Positions 10,833-22,040 of a stretch of 64,000 nucleotides of DNA are shown here, piece by piece (positions within the stretch are counted from its first letter, which is position 1; every line of letters starts with the position of its first letter). A model generated the notes under the pieces. That model had not been told where the DNA came from. It saw only the letters and a program-made list of their open reading frames with translations, and searched no databases. The translations under genes and the position numbers were made by a program. Origin of the DNA: Heterohyrax brucei (taxonomy: Eukaryota > Chordata > Mammalia > Hyracoidea > Procaviidae); the NCBI GenBank assembly GCA_028571685.1, contig CM053144.1:94704171-94768170 (forward strand). The letters are read 5' to 3'.

Positions 10833-11822
10833 TGCACATTTTCACCAAACAGAATTCCTTTCACAGTTTGTCTTTACCAAAACCTTTTTTAATGTCACTT
10901 AATCAAATAATCACTGATAATATACATAATTTTCCTGCTAAACAAGTGATTTTCAGATGACACTATTATCTAGTTTAGTCACAAAGTGAAATTAAGAAGA
11001 AAATATCTGAATAAAATGTTCACTTTTTAAAGTTTAAAATGTATCAATGTAATAGCACTTAAAAATTTTCTTTCTTCTTAAATGAGTTTATAACGGCTTA
11101 TGTACTTTGAATCTGACCTATAATTCAGTACAGTACTAATAAAAAATTCAATCACATTTACTTTTGATTTTTTAAAGTATAATTTAGAAAATTTCCAAGC
11201 TTCATTCTTAACATCCCTGATAAATGCTTTGGGGTAACGAACACTATTTTACTTTCATTTTGATAAATTATCTAATGTTTCTAAATTGAGAATTTACAAT
11301 AATTCAGTTTTCAACCTTTCTACAGAAACATAATCTGTACTTTACATTTTTCTGTAAAAGTATAAACTAGAAGTCACGTATCCACCTCCTTAAACTTACT
11401 TTCCCTTTTCCCTACTGCTTCATTTCTCAGAAACAGAAAAAATAAATAAAAATAAAGCTGATATAACTCTTTTAATATTAACTTCAGCTATGTCTGCAGG
11501 AATACGGAGTGACGTGATTTTGTGTGGAGGTTTCTTGGAATGCAGAACCTTATTTCATGCTTCAATTTGTCCAGACTTTAATTTTAATATTCTCTATTTT
11601 ACATGTCTTGAAAGACCCACAGAGTCTCAGAAAGTGACAGAGGAGACTTTTCATGTCTGGGAATGTGACAGGGAACGTATTATATCTATTTTTAAATCTT
11701 CAAAATTCTCGTAGTAGCCAAAACCTGGAAACCAAACTTGAATTATCTCATTATTGGACCTCTTCTAAGGCCCAGTGATTCTTTCTCTCCTACTGAACAC
11801 TGGGACATCACTCCTGTCATCT
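10833..11822. other. AT-rich sequence, no gene recognised
   Basis: No recognisable repeat or gene. A 74-codon ORF at 11490-11714 lacks any known motif. Confidence 0.4.
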
Positions 11823-11827
11823 ATGTG
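11823..11827. repeat. MaLR target-site duplication, left (ATGTG)
   Basis: ATGTG immediately before the LTR; repeated at 13792-13796. Confidence 0.8.
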
Positions 11828-12303
11828 TGTCATGGATTGAACTGTATGCTCCTCAAAATGTGTGTATCTGTTTTGCTGGGACATGATTACTGGTATTTTG
11901 TGATTTTGCTGTATGTTATAAATCCTGCCACTATGAGTTAATAAAGGACGATAGACAGCAGTTGTGTTAGTAAAGCAGGACTCAGTCTACAAGAACGCAT
12001 TGTGTCTTGTGGCAATGTGTTGGGATAGAAAAGAGATAAGGGAGTAGAGAGATAAGGGACCACATACCATTAAGAAGGCAGTGCCAGGAGCAGAGCTTGT
12101 CTTTTGGACCCAGGTCCCTGCATGGAGAAGCTCCTAGTCTAGGCAAAGATCAATGAGAAGGCCAACAACAGACAAAGCCTTCCCTATGAGCTGATGCCCT
12201 GAATGTGGACTCCAGCCTACTTTACAGGGAAGACATAAATTTCTCTTCGTTAAAGCCATCTGCTGTGGTGTTTCTGTTACAGCAGCACCAGATGACCAAC
12301 CCA
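11828..12303 (+). repeat. 5' LTR of the MaLR element
   Basis: Starts TGTCATGGATTGAACTGTAT. It contains the late AGACATAAATTTCTCTTCG block and ends near GATGACCAACCCA. Compared with the 3' LTR it has substitutions and small indels, indicating old age. Confidence 0.8.
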
Positions 12304-13339
12304 AATTTGGTACCAAGAGAAACCCACTGCCATCAAGTCAATTTCAACTCAGAGCAACCCTATAGGACAGAATCAAACTGCCCTATAGAGCTTCCAGGAG
12401 TGCCTGGCTGACCAAAATACAGCACAGATACCTAATAGACACCTAAAATATGGAAGTATTTCTAAAACTGAATGGATAGAATACTCAGCAGGAACTAAGG
12501 AAAAGTCTTAACACCAGAGAAGTCACCAATGGTGAGACACAGCAACAGAGGACTCTCAACAGCAGTGAACCTGCAGCAGTAGAACCAGGAGGCCAGTGGA
12601 AGCTGGTGTTGGAGCTGACCCACAGAGCTAGAGAAGTGGCTGCACAGGAGGCTTCCTGGCAAAATGGAGTGACCCCAGGTACTTATTGATGGAGCTACAG
12701 AACTCTGGAACACTTGCCCCACCCAGCAGGGCTGATACAGGTGTGAGGCCTGGCAAGCCAAGATGCAATGGGAAACAGATGAAGGTACAAGGAACATGAG
12801 AAGCTGAGCAGCCTCAGTCTCAAAAGGCATGGCCACAGCCCCTGGGGTTTCAAAGAGTGGAGCCATGGCCTCTGATGTTTCTAAGGGTGGGGTCACCACT
12901 CTGATGAGGGAAATGGTGCACTACAGCTGAGAGAGCAGAGTTGCTGTCCCAGTGGGCCTGGAAGGTAGAGCTGAAGCCCAGGGCTGAGAGGCCTCCACTC
13001 AGAATCTGGTGAGTGTGGCTGACACCTACAGCCTAGAGAGCAGGGCTGTTGTGTCAATGTCTCCGAGAATGCAGAATGATTTTCAGACTTAGGGCTAAAG
13101 TAATGGGTTCTGCTGACTTGCTTGTTTCCTGTTATCGCTTCTTTTCCTCCATTTTCTCCCATTTGTAATAGAAATGTCTAGCTTGTGCCCATTCTGGAAA
13201 CAGGTTAACTTGTATTCTAGATTTCACAAATGAACAGGAATTTCGGGATTTTGGACTTGTAGCTAAGACTTTTACCATGATATGAATACGTTTTGTATCT
13301 TGCAAGGATGTGATTTGAAGGGGGAAGCAATGGGTGAAA
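12304..13339 (+). other. MaLR internal region, no intact ORF
   Basis: About 930 bp of non-coding internal sequence plus the SINE. The 3' part (CCATTTTCTCCCATTTGTAA, GGATTTTGGACTTG) matches what I recall of MaLR internal sequences next to the 3' LTR. No protease, RT or env motif was seen. Confidence 0.65.
12314..12412 (-). mobile_element. AfroSINE fragment, antisense, in MaLR primer-binding region
   Basis: Starts AAACCCACTGCCATCAAG and stops part-way (GTGCCTGGCTG), so only the tail and middle of the SINE remain. It inserted a few bases inside the 5' LTR boundary, so it is younger than the MaLR element. Confidence 0.85.
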
Positions 13340-13791
13340 TGTCATGGATTAAATTGTACCCACCAAAAATTTGTATATCTATTTGGCTGGACCATTATTT
13401 CTCATATTGTGTGATTTTCCTATATGTTATAAATCCTGCCTTTCTAATGTTAATGAAGGAGGATGGATGACAATTGTTTTGGTGAGGCAGGACTCAATCT
13501 GTAAGATTTCATTGTATCTTGGGATATAAAAGAGATAAGAAAGTACAGAGATAGAGGACCTCATTCCACCAAGAAAGGGCAGAGCTTGTCCCTTGGACTC
13601 GGGTTCCCCGCATAGAGAAGCTCCCAGGCCAGAAGAAGATCAGTGAGAAAGCCAACAGAGAAGGCCTTCCTCTGGAGCTGACACTCTGAATTGGGACTTT
13701 AGCCTACTTTACTGTGAAGAAATAAATTTTTCTTTGCTAAAACCATCCACTTGTGACATTTCTGTTACCACAACACTAGGTGACTAAGACA
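13340..13791 (+). repeat. 3' LTR of the MaLR element
   Basis: TGTCATGGATTAAATTGTAC to GGTGACTAAGACA, 452 bp. It holds AATAAA at about 13721-13726. Confidence 0.82.
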
Positions 13792-13796
13792 ATGTG
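13792..13796. repeat. MaLR target-site duplication, right (ATGTG)
   Basis: Exact copy of 11823-11827. Confidence 0.8.
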
Positions 13797-14164
13797 CTTC
13801 CTGTAATATCATCACAGACCGTTATCACTTCCACAGTCATTCCCCAGCCATGCCCGACCACAGTAATCTGCCTAAATGATAACCTGGTGGTTTCAAGGAG
13901 TTAGTTTTTTTAAACGTCAAACTAAATTCCATTCAGCAAAGTAATTGAATGATCTCTTTGTAAGTCTGCACACTGAAGTAATGTCTGAAAGATAGCTAGG
14001 AAAAGGAACTAGCCAAATAAATTAGGGAAAAGAAACTAAGAGAATGGAGCCTCACACTTTGAGCTTATGTTCCTGTAAATCACCTAAATGAAAGATAAGC
14101 TGACTAGGTATTTACAGTCACTGCACTTCCAGGTGCATTGCCATGGGATCTTTATCTGCTATTT
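13797..14164. other. Unassigned sequence
   Basis: No repeat or gene recognised. Confidence 0.4.
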
Positions 14165-14845
14165 GGTTTAACTGATTATGTGTTTACTTGATACCTCCTG
14201 TATGAAAGGCTTTGTTTTCAAGGACTTTTCTCCAGCAGGCTCTGTGACAGGCTGTAGAAAGATCAAAGGAGATGTCATGTGCTCTCTTTTCTTAAAGGAC
14301 TCACAGTGTAAGGATATAGTCACTGGCAGTATCATGGGAGAGGAGCTATGCAAGAAATACAGCCCAAAGAATCTGCGAACCCAGAAAAGGGCACCAATCC
14401 AGCCTGCAGGTAGAAGTGAGCACTTTCAGAAGAGAGAGAATTCGTGGATGACACTGGGTAAGTGACAAAAGGTAGTGGGAGATAAGAGGTAAAAACAAAC
14501 AAACAAACAAATCCACTGCCATTGAAGGAAACAACAAAAACGCAAACTTGAGAAAACAGGGCACTTTAATGAATCACATTGTTTAAAGCACCGAGAGCAC
14601 TGTGAAGGTGTGAGATGAGGGGATGCTGAGGAGACAGCAGGAACGACACCGTGAGGAAACTTCTACTGTCCGTTTGTAGGGTACAGATTTTATCCGCGAG
14701 TAATGATGAGCCACTGGAAGCAGTTTGGATGATGAGTTAGAATTCTGAACTAACCAACGTTTATGGCAATGGAAAGAAGGAATATGAATGTGATTTGGAA
14801 GTGATTTAAAAATTGGGGGCTGAGAGAAAAAAAGGCTTATGATGA
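14165..14845 (-). mobile_element. Probable old L2 fragment, antisense
   Basis: The order of weak matches fits an antisense L2: AAGGACTCACAGTGTAAGGA near 14296, then GATGAGCCACTGGAAGCAG near 14706. It also contains an A-rich piece with ATCCACTGCCATTGAAGG (14510-14527), like a SINE tail in antisense. The 95-codon ORF at 14178-14465 is therefore most likely chance. Confidence 0.4.
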
Positions 14846-14990
14846 TGTCACAGGTTGAATTGTGTCCCCATAAAATATGTGTCAACTTAGTTAGGCCATG
14901 ATTCCCAGTGTTGTCCTTTTGTTCTCCATTTTGTCATTGTAATTTTATCTTAAAGAGGATCAGGGTAGGATCATAACATCCTTGAGTTCT
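14846..14990 (+). mobile_element. MaLR-type LTR fragment (5' part)
   Basis: TGTCACAGGTTGAATTGTGT, then AGTTAGGCCATGATTCCCAG and AAGAGGATCAGGGTAGG. It is cut after about 145 bp. Confidence 0.75.
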
Positions 14991-15118
14991 ATCATTTGTT
15001 TACATGCATACAATTCCCTCAGACTCTGAACTCTTGAGGGAAGAGGCTGGGTCTTACTCAATTTTGACTTTACAGAGACCTTGATAAAGCTTCCAATAAA
15101 TGTGGTTGAACAAATATC
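14991..15118 (+). mobile_element. L2 3' end fragment
   Basis: Matches the L2 3' end: GACTCTGAACTCTTGAGGGA ... GGCTGGGTCTTACTCAATTT ... CCAATAAATGTGGTTGAAC. Confidence 0.6.
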
Positions 15119-15389
15119 CTCATGGATCAAAATCTTACAGACTTGTCTTTGGGTTAACCTGTCTCTTACCTCTGCTGTGTATTTTTTTAAATATTTATTA
15201 TGACATATATGCTTTGTTTAATAGCTCATGATATAACTTTCTTGACCAAAGCTCTTTTCTGAGCTGAGTTAGTGGTATATAAATATGTAGTTACTGTTGC
15301 TTTTTCTTGGATGAGAAGCATCTTAAATCTCCTCAAAACTAAAACTTCCTGTGAAGGAAGCTTTAAGATACAGGACAGTTTTAGCACAC
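15119..15389. other. Unassigned AT-rich spacer
   Basis: Nothing recognised. Confidence 0.4.
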
Positions 15390-15511
15390 AGGACAGTACA
15401 GGACAAAATAGAACTTCCTCACAGGACTTCTAAGTAGTACCTCATAGATTGGAACTGCCAATGTTTTGGTTAGCAGCTATAGTTCTTAAGCACTACACCA
15501 CCAGGGTTTCC
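15390..15511 (-). mobile_element. AfroSINE fragment, antisense
   Basis: ACAGGACAAAATAGAACTTC through CACTACACCACCAGGGTTTCC, the antisense tRNA-like head. Confidence 0.85.
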
Positions 15512-15589
15512 AAGGAACAGCTGGTGAATTCGAACTGCTGACCTTTCAGCCAGCAGACGAGCTCTTAACCACTATGCAATAGAGCTCGA
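15512..15589 (-). mobile_element. AfroSINE head fragment, antisense
   Basis: A second head copy (GGTGAATTCGAACTGCTGAC ... AGCTCTTAACCACTATGCAA) joined directly to the previous one. Confidence 0.8.
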
Positions 15590-15597
15590 AAATCACA

Positions 15598-16508
15598 TGT
15601 TGTTGTTGTTACATGTCATCTAGTCAGTTCCAACTTTTGGCAACTCTTTGCACAACGTAACAAAACACTGCCCAGTCCTGCTCCATTCTCACAACTGTTT
15701 ATATGCTTGAGCCCACTGTTGCAGACACTATGTCAATCCATCTCAGTGAGGGTCTTCCTCCTTTTGGCTGGACCCTCTACTTTTCCAAGCATGATGTCTT
15801 TCTCCAGGGATTGATCCTTTCTGATAACATGTCCAGAGGATGTGAGACATAGTCTCTCTATCCTTGCTTCTAAGAGCTATTCTGGTTATACTTCTTCTAG
15901 ATTTGTTCATTCTTTTGGCAGTTCATGTTATGTTAAACGTTCTTTGCCAATGCCAATATTCAAAGTCATCGTTTCTTTTTCAGTTTTCCTTATTCACTGT
16001 CCAACTTTTCAACACATATGAAGAGACTGAAAACACGGTTTGGGGTCAGGTGTACCTTAGTCTTCATGGTGACATCTGTGATTTTCAACACTTTAAAGAG
16101 GTCTTCTGCAGCAGAGTTACCCAATGCCATGTGTCTTTTGAATCCTTGATTGCTGCTTCCATGGGTGTTGATTGTGAATCCAAGTAAAACGAAATTCTAA
16201 ACAACTTCAACGTTTTTCTCTGTTATCATGATGTTGCTTTTTGGTTTATTTGTAAGGATTTCTGTTTTCTTTATGTAGAGGACTAATCCATACTGAAGGC
16301 TGTGGTCTGGATCTTCAGCAGTGTTTCAAATCCTTTTCACTTTTATCAAGCAAGGTTGTATCATCTGTATAACACAGGTTGCTAATGAGTCTTCTTCCAA
16401 TGCTGATGTTCCATTCTTCTTCACATAGTCCAGCTTCCCAGATTTTTTGCTAGGTGTACAGATTGAATAAGTATGGTGAAAGGATACAACCCTGATGCAC
16501 ACATTTCC
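15598..16508 (-). mobile_element. RTE-clade LINE, 3' part, antisense
   Basis: Begins with a TTG-repeat (the CAA-type tail in antisense) and runs ~0.9 kb back into the RT region. On the minus strand it encodes pieces of the RTE C-terminus and RT. The block CAGGGTTGTATCCTTTCACC on the sense strand corresponds to the QGC-LSP motif of RT. Frameshifts and stops are frequent. The family resembles the RTE LINE of elephants. Confidence 0.85.
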
Positions 16509-16536
16509 TGACTAAAAATGACATACAAAACTCAAG

Positions 16537-16786
16537 AAAAACATTGCCATTGAGTCAATTATGACAACATATCCAAAGGATGTGAGACTTAGTCTCACCA
16601 TCATTGCTTCTAAGGAGTATTCTGGTTGTACTTATTCCAAAGCAGAACTGTTCATTCTTCTAGCAGTATAACTTACAGCTACCCTATAGGACAAAATAGG
16701 ACTTCCCCATGATTCCTGGCAGATTTAAATTGCCAATCTTTTGGTCAGCAGTTATAGCCCTTAATCATTGTGCTACCAGGGTTTCT
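16537..16786 (-). mobile_element. Chimeric AfroSINE with internal RTE segment, antisense
   Basis: The SINE tail (CATTGCCATTGAGTCAATTA, to ~16562) is followed by ~100 bp that matches an internal part of the RTE copy (16567-16668 against ~15830-15925), then by the rest of the SINE body and head (AGCTACCCTATAGGAC ... GTGCTACCAGGGTTTC). The RTE part lacks the RTE 3' end. Confidence 0.65.
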
Positions 16787-16797
16787 AAAACCACATA

Positions 16798-16959
16798 TAA
16801 CCAAAGCCCACTGCTGTAGAGTCTATTCTGACTCATAACAACCCTCAAGGACAGAGTAGAACTGCCCCATAGAATTTGCAAGGAGCACCTGGCAGATTTG
16901 AACTGCTGGCCTTTTGGTTAGCAGCCATAGCACTCAGCCAGTACACCACCAGGGTTCCC
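16798..16959 (-). mobile_element. AfroSINE, antisense, with target duplication
   Basis: Near full length: ACCAAAGCCCACTGCTGTAG tail side to CACCACCAGGGTTCC head side. Flanked by AAAACCACATA (16787-16797) and AAAATCACATA (16960-16970), an 11-bp duplication with one difference. Confidence 0.9.
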
Positions 16960-16970
16960 AAAATCACATA

Positions 16971-17700
16971 CAGAAGGCAACGCATAAAAACCCCATGTTC
17001 TTGCCCTATAATCTAGACTCATTCCAGTTTTCACCTGCTTATCAAAAATATCACAATATTTGAAACAGAGATTATTAGAATCATAGTTTTCTAAGTTCTG
17101 AATGAGGTTCACCTTATTCTTCCCTTCTCCTCTGATCATCATTATGTGATTATATTTAACAATATCGGTCCTATTTTGTAATTTTTGTTATTTTATTTCT
17201 GTAATTTTTCTTTTTATTTCTACGACAAAAGTTACTTAGCATTGCTAGAAGACTTTACAGTGTTCAGAGTCTTTTTTAAAAGGAGAAATAAAGACATTCA
17301 GCGGTTGTGAAGTGAGTTAAGAAGTTCATTACTGACCAAACTTGAAAATGAGAAAGGAAAAACAAAATAAAAATTGCAGTAACTAAGGAAATACCCTATT
17401 TTGCAGAAATAAAGCGGAAGGAGAGGCACAAATCTTAATAGACATAATCTTTTTTCCCTCTCTTTTTTTTCTTAGAAGTCAGTAAGTCTTCAGAAATAGA
17501 ATGATTCATTTTTATGTACACCTAGCATTCCATAGATGTCAGTAGTTATGTTAGTAATGGAAATATAATGGAGTGCACTGTAGCAATGTTAAGGCTTCCC
17601 ATGTTCAGTCTCTTACAAATCATTTAACAAAATATAAATGTAGAACAGTAATATAACCAGTTTGCCAGTAAATAAGTTCTGTTCCTTGAAATGAGGATCC
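16971..17700. other. AT-rich sequence, no gene recognised
   Basis: No recognisable repeat or gene; one 74-codon ORF on the minus strand without motifs. Confidence 0.4.
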
Positions 17701-17738
17701 GCCAAGCCAAGTGCCATCGAGTCAGATCGGACTCATGC
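17701..17738 (-). mobile_element. Tail-only mini-SINE, antisense
   Basis: GCCAAGCCAAGTGCCATCGA then GTCAGATCGGACTCATGC. It is an antisense copy of the 38-50 bp tail unit also seen at 10783, 29626 and 39236. No clear duplication. Confidence 0.65.
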
Positions 17739-17776
17739 ATATATATAAAAATAGAATAAATAGTAAAGTGGAGTCT

Positions 17777-18671
17777 TGTCATAAGCATAAATTAAGAATT
17801 GGCCAAATTATAAAATGGCTAAACTATTAAAACATAAAATGGCTGTGATCAAGCTAAGTAAGGCGGAAAGAAAATATAACGTCATGATGAAGAAGCTAAG
17901 TGAAGAAAGACAAAAAGGAGAAAAACAGCTACGAGGTAGACATGGCAGCAGATGGCCAGAAAGATAATAAAGACACAGCCAACCATAAAGAAGTCAACAA
18001 CTGAAGGAACCAGAAGATAAGAAGAACAGACTGGTCACTAGTGCCCAGGACTAAAGAAAAACAACTTGTTTACACAATTTCATAAAATCCAGCACCCTGG
18101 ATTTGGGGTGTGTGGTCTCCTGAGAGTCTGTTAACCTGACCTTGCCATCCATCTGCCTCATCATAGAAGGTCTGGTTCAAGTGACTACGACTGTTTTGCA
18201 TTGGTGCCTGAGCCTCCTATGCTGTCTCTGCCATTTCCACCTCCAAGAGGCTCTGTTACTGCAGAATTCTACTCTGGAATCTCCTGACATCCAAATGATG
18301 AGAACACAGCCAGTACCTAAATTCCTTAGAGTGAAACCTGCTTTTAGGAAAGTGTGTGTGTTGACATACTAGCATTGTGAATGAACAGTGAAGTCCCTGT
18401 GGGATCCCATGTGAACCTGTGTGTGGTTTTAAACTAACATTAATGTAACCCTTTTGAGTGTTTTGGGGTGTTAGCACCTATCCCTGATTTTGTTTGACTA
18501 ACTGTGTGTGTTAAGCCACTATTTAACATATATGTATGTGCTTCTAACCAAAATACATGTATAAGTGTGTTTTTAACGAAGATACTAAATAAAAGCTTAT
18601 CACTAACTACAAGCCTTGTAGTTAAGTGCTTTCCTTTCATGACCCCCAATACTTTCTCAATGCTCACAACA
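17777..18671 (+). mobile_element. Possible solo LTR, family unknown
   Basis: A segment beginning TGTCATAAGC and ending CTCACAACA, with repeated ATAAAATGGCT blocks near the start and AATAAAAGC at about 18587 near the end, resembling the U3-R-U5 order of an LTR. Flanking 4-mers GTCT/TTCT match only 3 of 4. The extent is approximate and the class is unproven. It has no internal gene; the 76-99 codon ORFs lack domains. Confidence 0.35.
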
Positions 18672-19959
18672 TTCTTACCTTCTCAAACTTTTGACAGATT
18701 TAAACTTGAGAATGTATATTTTCATCTAAGAAATTTTTGGAAATGTTTCATTTCAAGAAAAGCCGAAGGAAAACATCTTTGCATTTCAAATACCTTATTT
18801 TGACATTGAGGAGTAAATGTTTTATTCATAAAAATGATTAATCATTTTGTAAGTTTTATAAAATGCTTGTGAAAAGTAGAGGGAAGACTGTTAGAAAATT
18901 CCTTCCACAAGAATTCTGAATGTCGCAAAGCACATACCAGGCCAATTTTTTTTTTTTAATCTCTTTGCATCATAGCATATAACTCACATCTGGGTTGCAA
19001 CTGAGACCAAGACTGTTTATGGATCATTATTATCAGAAAGGGAGAATGTAACTGTAGGGAAGTGGGGCTCAGGGTTACTGAAATCATGAACAGATCTCCC
19101 CGAAGGAAGCCCTTGAATCCGGCTTCCTGCAGGCATTTCCTGTCCAAGTCAAAGAAAGGGAGCCAGACCATGAAAGCATTTTTGCGAGGATACAGAGCTC
19201 CCTCCTGCAGAGGACTGCCTGTAAGCACAGAGCCTTCAGAGTTGGCAGTTTTCTCTCTTACTTCTGTTCCCTTCTACCTCTACATCTGGACCAACCTAAC
19301 AAGATTAGACAAGATAAACATTTGTCTGTTAACCTTCTCAAGAGTCAGAGAAAGTGTGCTACAATCCTTTCACTATAAAGAAAGAATTATTGTTTTGTAT
19401 CAGTAGTTTATATTTTAAACTTGAAGACAAGATTTCCGAGACAGCCTCATTGCCTCCATAGCCTGCACTTCTATAGCATCCTTCTGTTGCCCTTTCTCTC
19501 TAGCCTGATAGAAAGATTTCCAACTCCAGGGCCTCGGGAATAGTGGCCAGGCTGGGAGGTGCAAGACGCCTCTGTGGGAAGCCTGGGATGAATTCAAAGC
19601 TGACAGGGGAAGAGAGAGCAAGGGGGAGGATGTGAAAGAATCCAACACAGTTGTGCCAAATAGCTAAACATCCTGTCTTGTTGCTTTACACATCTTTCTC
19701 TCTCACTTTAGGCTCACCAAGAGCAAGTACTACACTCATCAATTTGTTGCCTTTCGTAAAACAAATCAATGTCTAGAATCCTGCCAGAAAGCAGGCATTG
19801 CTGTAGAGGGTGTCTGTCATAGAAATTAAATGAGTATAAGACCCAGATTACTTGCAGATAAGCTACTTTCTCTTAGTGAGTCCCCCACATTGAGTGAGAT
19901 GGCTTTATTACTCCTTTAGGAGTGTTGGTGGCCTTGGTATAAGTTTGCCTTTAATTCGG
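18672..19959. other. Unassigned sequence
   Basis: Contains short ORFs (up to 114 codons at 19062-19406) with no known motif. An antisense ORF of 90 codons overlaps it. I see no repeat family. Confidence 0.4.
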
Positions 19960-20165
19960 GAGACTGGAGTTTGGCTTTTGGCCAAGGCACCCAAAGTTCA
20001 GCCACTAGCCATCTGTCAGTGTAGACTTACACATTGCTATGATTCGAAACATGGGAGCTCCCAGGCCTAGTGATCTATGTCTGAAAAATTAACCACCATA
20101 AACACTCTGGCTCACAATAGTCCCAACTTTCTGTGAATAGGTTACCAGGGGCTCCCTCGAGGACA
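19960..20165 (+). mobile_element. Possible RTE 5'-end-derived fragment
   Basis: Weak matches to the 5' region of the RTE copy at 32160 (GTCAGTG...TTGCTATGATTCG, AGTGATCTATGTCTGAAAAA). Strongly diverged. Confidence 0.35.
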
Positions 20166-20779
20166 GATAACAATAAATCATTCTTAAGCCTATGGTTTCT
20201 ACTCTGACGTGATAATGATAATAGTATCATTTATACACTTGTTAAGAACAAACTAAACAAGATTTTCCTCTCAGTAAATGTAATCTTCAGTCAGAAATAT
20301 AACAAAATATTCTCAATGACCATTCTACAATTTATTGAAAATTCAGGGACAACTCTTAATAGTCAGCTCAGGATAATGGAATCGATATTGTCTTTTTTCT
20401 CTCCACATACAAAGATTACCTCAGAATATCTCAAAGGACATCAGAATTTCTGGTGAAAATAAAAGTGTTGATGTGGAAGATACTTAACAAATTCATGAAG
20501 GAACTTTAGTTGCTTTTAAAATTTATGGAATTGTCTTTTTAATCTGATTTTTATCCTTTTTCCTAGGACTATAACTTTATACTGTCAAACACCAGATGTT
20601 AAAAAAAAATTTCTGCCAACATCATGATTTGAAATTTTTTTGGTATCACTTTAGTTCTAATTTTCTTTTTTGCAGCGTTAGGACTAAAAATGTGGTGTGA
20701 TTTTTGTTGTTGTTTCTCTTTTGTGTATTTAAGACCCATTTCTAGTTCATTTTCTCTCTGATCTCATTTTCTGTGAATT
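20166..20779. other. Unassigned AT-rich sequence
   Basis: No gene. It may contain further diverged L1 sequence. Confidence 0.35.
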
Positions 20780-21234
20780 TTATCGTGAGTTTTGTTGTTG
20801 TTGTTTATTAATTTGCGAGAGCTATTCATATAGCAAGGAAATTACTCACTTGGTTGTCTTATGAATTAGAAATACATTTGTCTGTCATTGTTTCCTGACT
20901 TTTTAGGGTACATTTGGCCATAATGTGTAAACATTTTTATTCAACTTATTTTATCAATCCTTTATTTTATACTTTCTGGATTTTAAATCATCCTCAGAAA
21001 TATTTCACGTTCCCGTTACTCCTTTTAGTGTTTTTATCATTTTTAAAAAATTAAAATTTCATATGTATCTGTAATCTATTTTGGCATGAGTGGCAACTTG
21101 ACAAAGCATCCAACTTTATATTTTTCCGGATAGCTACCTAGTAGTGTATGGCCAAATCACCTTTTCAGCACTGAAATTCCCTGTGAATACTCAATTTGCT
21201 TCCATGGATCTGCCCAACTTGTCACGTGCCAGTA
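20780..21234 (-). mobile_element. Old L1 (L1M-type) ORF2 fragment, antisense
   Basis: Antisense matches to the 3' part of an old L1 ORF2: TTTGTCTGTCATTG, TATTTTATCAATCCTTTATT, TCTATTTTGGCATGAG, ACTTTATATTTTTCCGG. No open frame. Confidence 0.6.
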
Positions 21235-22040
21235 TTAACCTACTCATTTATATGATGTTTTCTCAGTACCTGCTGTGTGCCATGCACTACTCTTTGTTTA
21301 AGCACTAGATACTGCAGTGCAAAAAATAGAAAAAAGAAGTTAACACTTTGCTGTCTTGGATTTAACATTCTATTGGATAAAAACAATAAACACTAAGTGA
21401 AGAAAATGATAGTTCGTTGGCAGCAAGTTCTATGAAGGAGATGCAAATTTGGTATAGCAATTTTAATAGAGTGATCAGGAAAGGCTACATTGACAAAGGG
21501 GCACTGGAGTGAATTTCTGAAGGAGATGCAGAAGTGAGCTCTCTAGATTTACAGAGAAAACGAACAGTATGTGACTGCACGTTTTAGGAACTCTATGGAG
21601 GATAAGCGGCTAAAGGCCTGAGAGCAAGGAAAGCTTATAAGAGGATAAAAGAATCTCGGGGGCTGGATCTTGTAAGAAAACAGGAGCCTTTTGGCAGGTT
21701 CTAAGCAAAGAGATTATACGATATGTTTCGTATGTTAAAAACATTGCTGTGATGAGCATGCTGAAAATAATTATGCAGGATTAAGGTGTGGAAGTAAGGC
21801 AACCAGTTAGTTTGAATGTCAGAGTGAAAGTGGTGAGAAGTGGTGATATTATGGGTCAGTTTCAAAAGTAAAACCAGTAAGATTGATCATCAGATTGGAT
21901 GCTGGGTATGGGAGAAAGATAACAAGAGTTTTGATCAAGCAACTGAATGAATGGAATTTTATGAAACAAGCCTGGAAGAATAAAGAGGAAGCAGATCTGG
22001 GGGAAAGATCAGGATTGCTAAAAATTCTTGCATTCCACAG
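21235..22040 (-). mobile_element. L2 LINE fragment, antisense
   Basis: Starts with the antisense L2 3' end (GTACCTGCTGTGTGCCATGC) and runs ~0.8 kb through blocks such as GATCAGGAAAGGCTACATTG, AAGTGGTGAGAAGTGGTGAT and GGGGGAAAGATCAGGA, in the order of the L2 consensus as I recall it. The ORFs at 21849-22119 lie over its end. Confidence 0.65.

Larger units (their letters stand above)
11828..13791 (+). mobile_element. Complete MaLR-type element (LTR-internal-LTR)
   Basis: A two-LTR, non-coding retroelement of the ERVL-MaLR type, with 5' LTR 11828-12303, internal region 12304-13339 and 3' LTR 13340-13791. Both LTRs begin TGTCATGGATT. The 3' LTR ends ACTAAGACA. A perfect 5-bp duplication ATGTG flanks the whole, as expected for ERVL-type integrase. 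The internal start TTGGTACCAAGAG resembles the MaLR primer-binding region, and a purine-rich stretch (GAAGGGGGAAGCAATGGG) precedes the 3' LTR. The 134-codon ORF on the opposite strand is not a known gag product. A SINE sits inside at 12314-12412. Confidence 0.85.

Noticed and set aside
14178-14465. 95-codon ORF as a small gene
   Set aside because: It lies in sequence that resembles an antisense L2 and has no recognisable domain.
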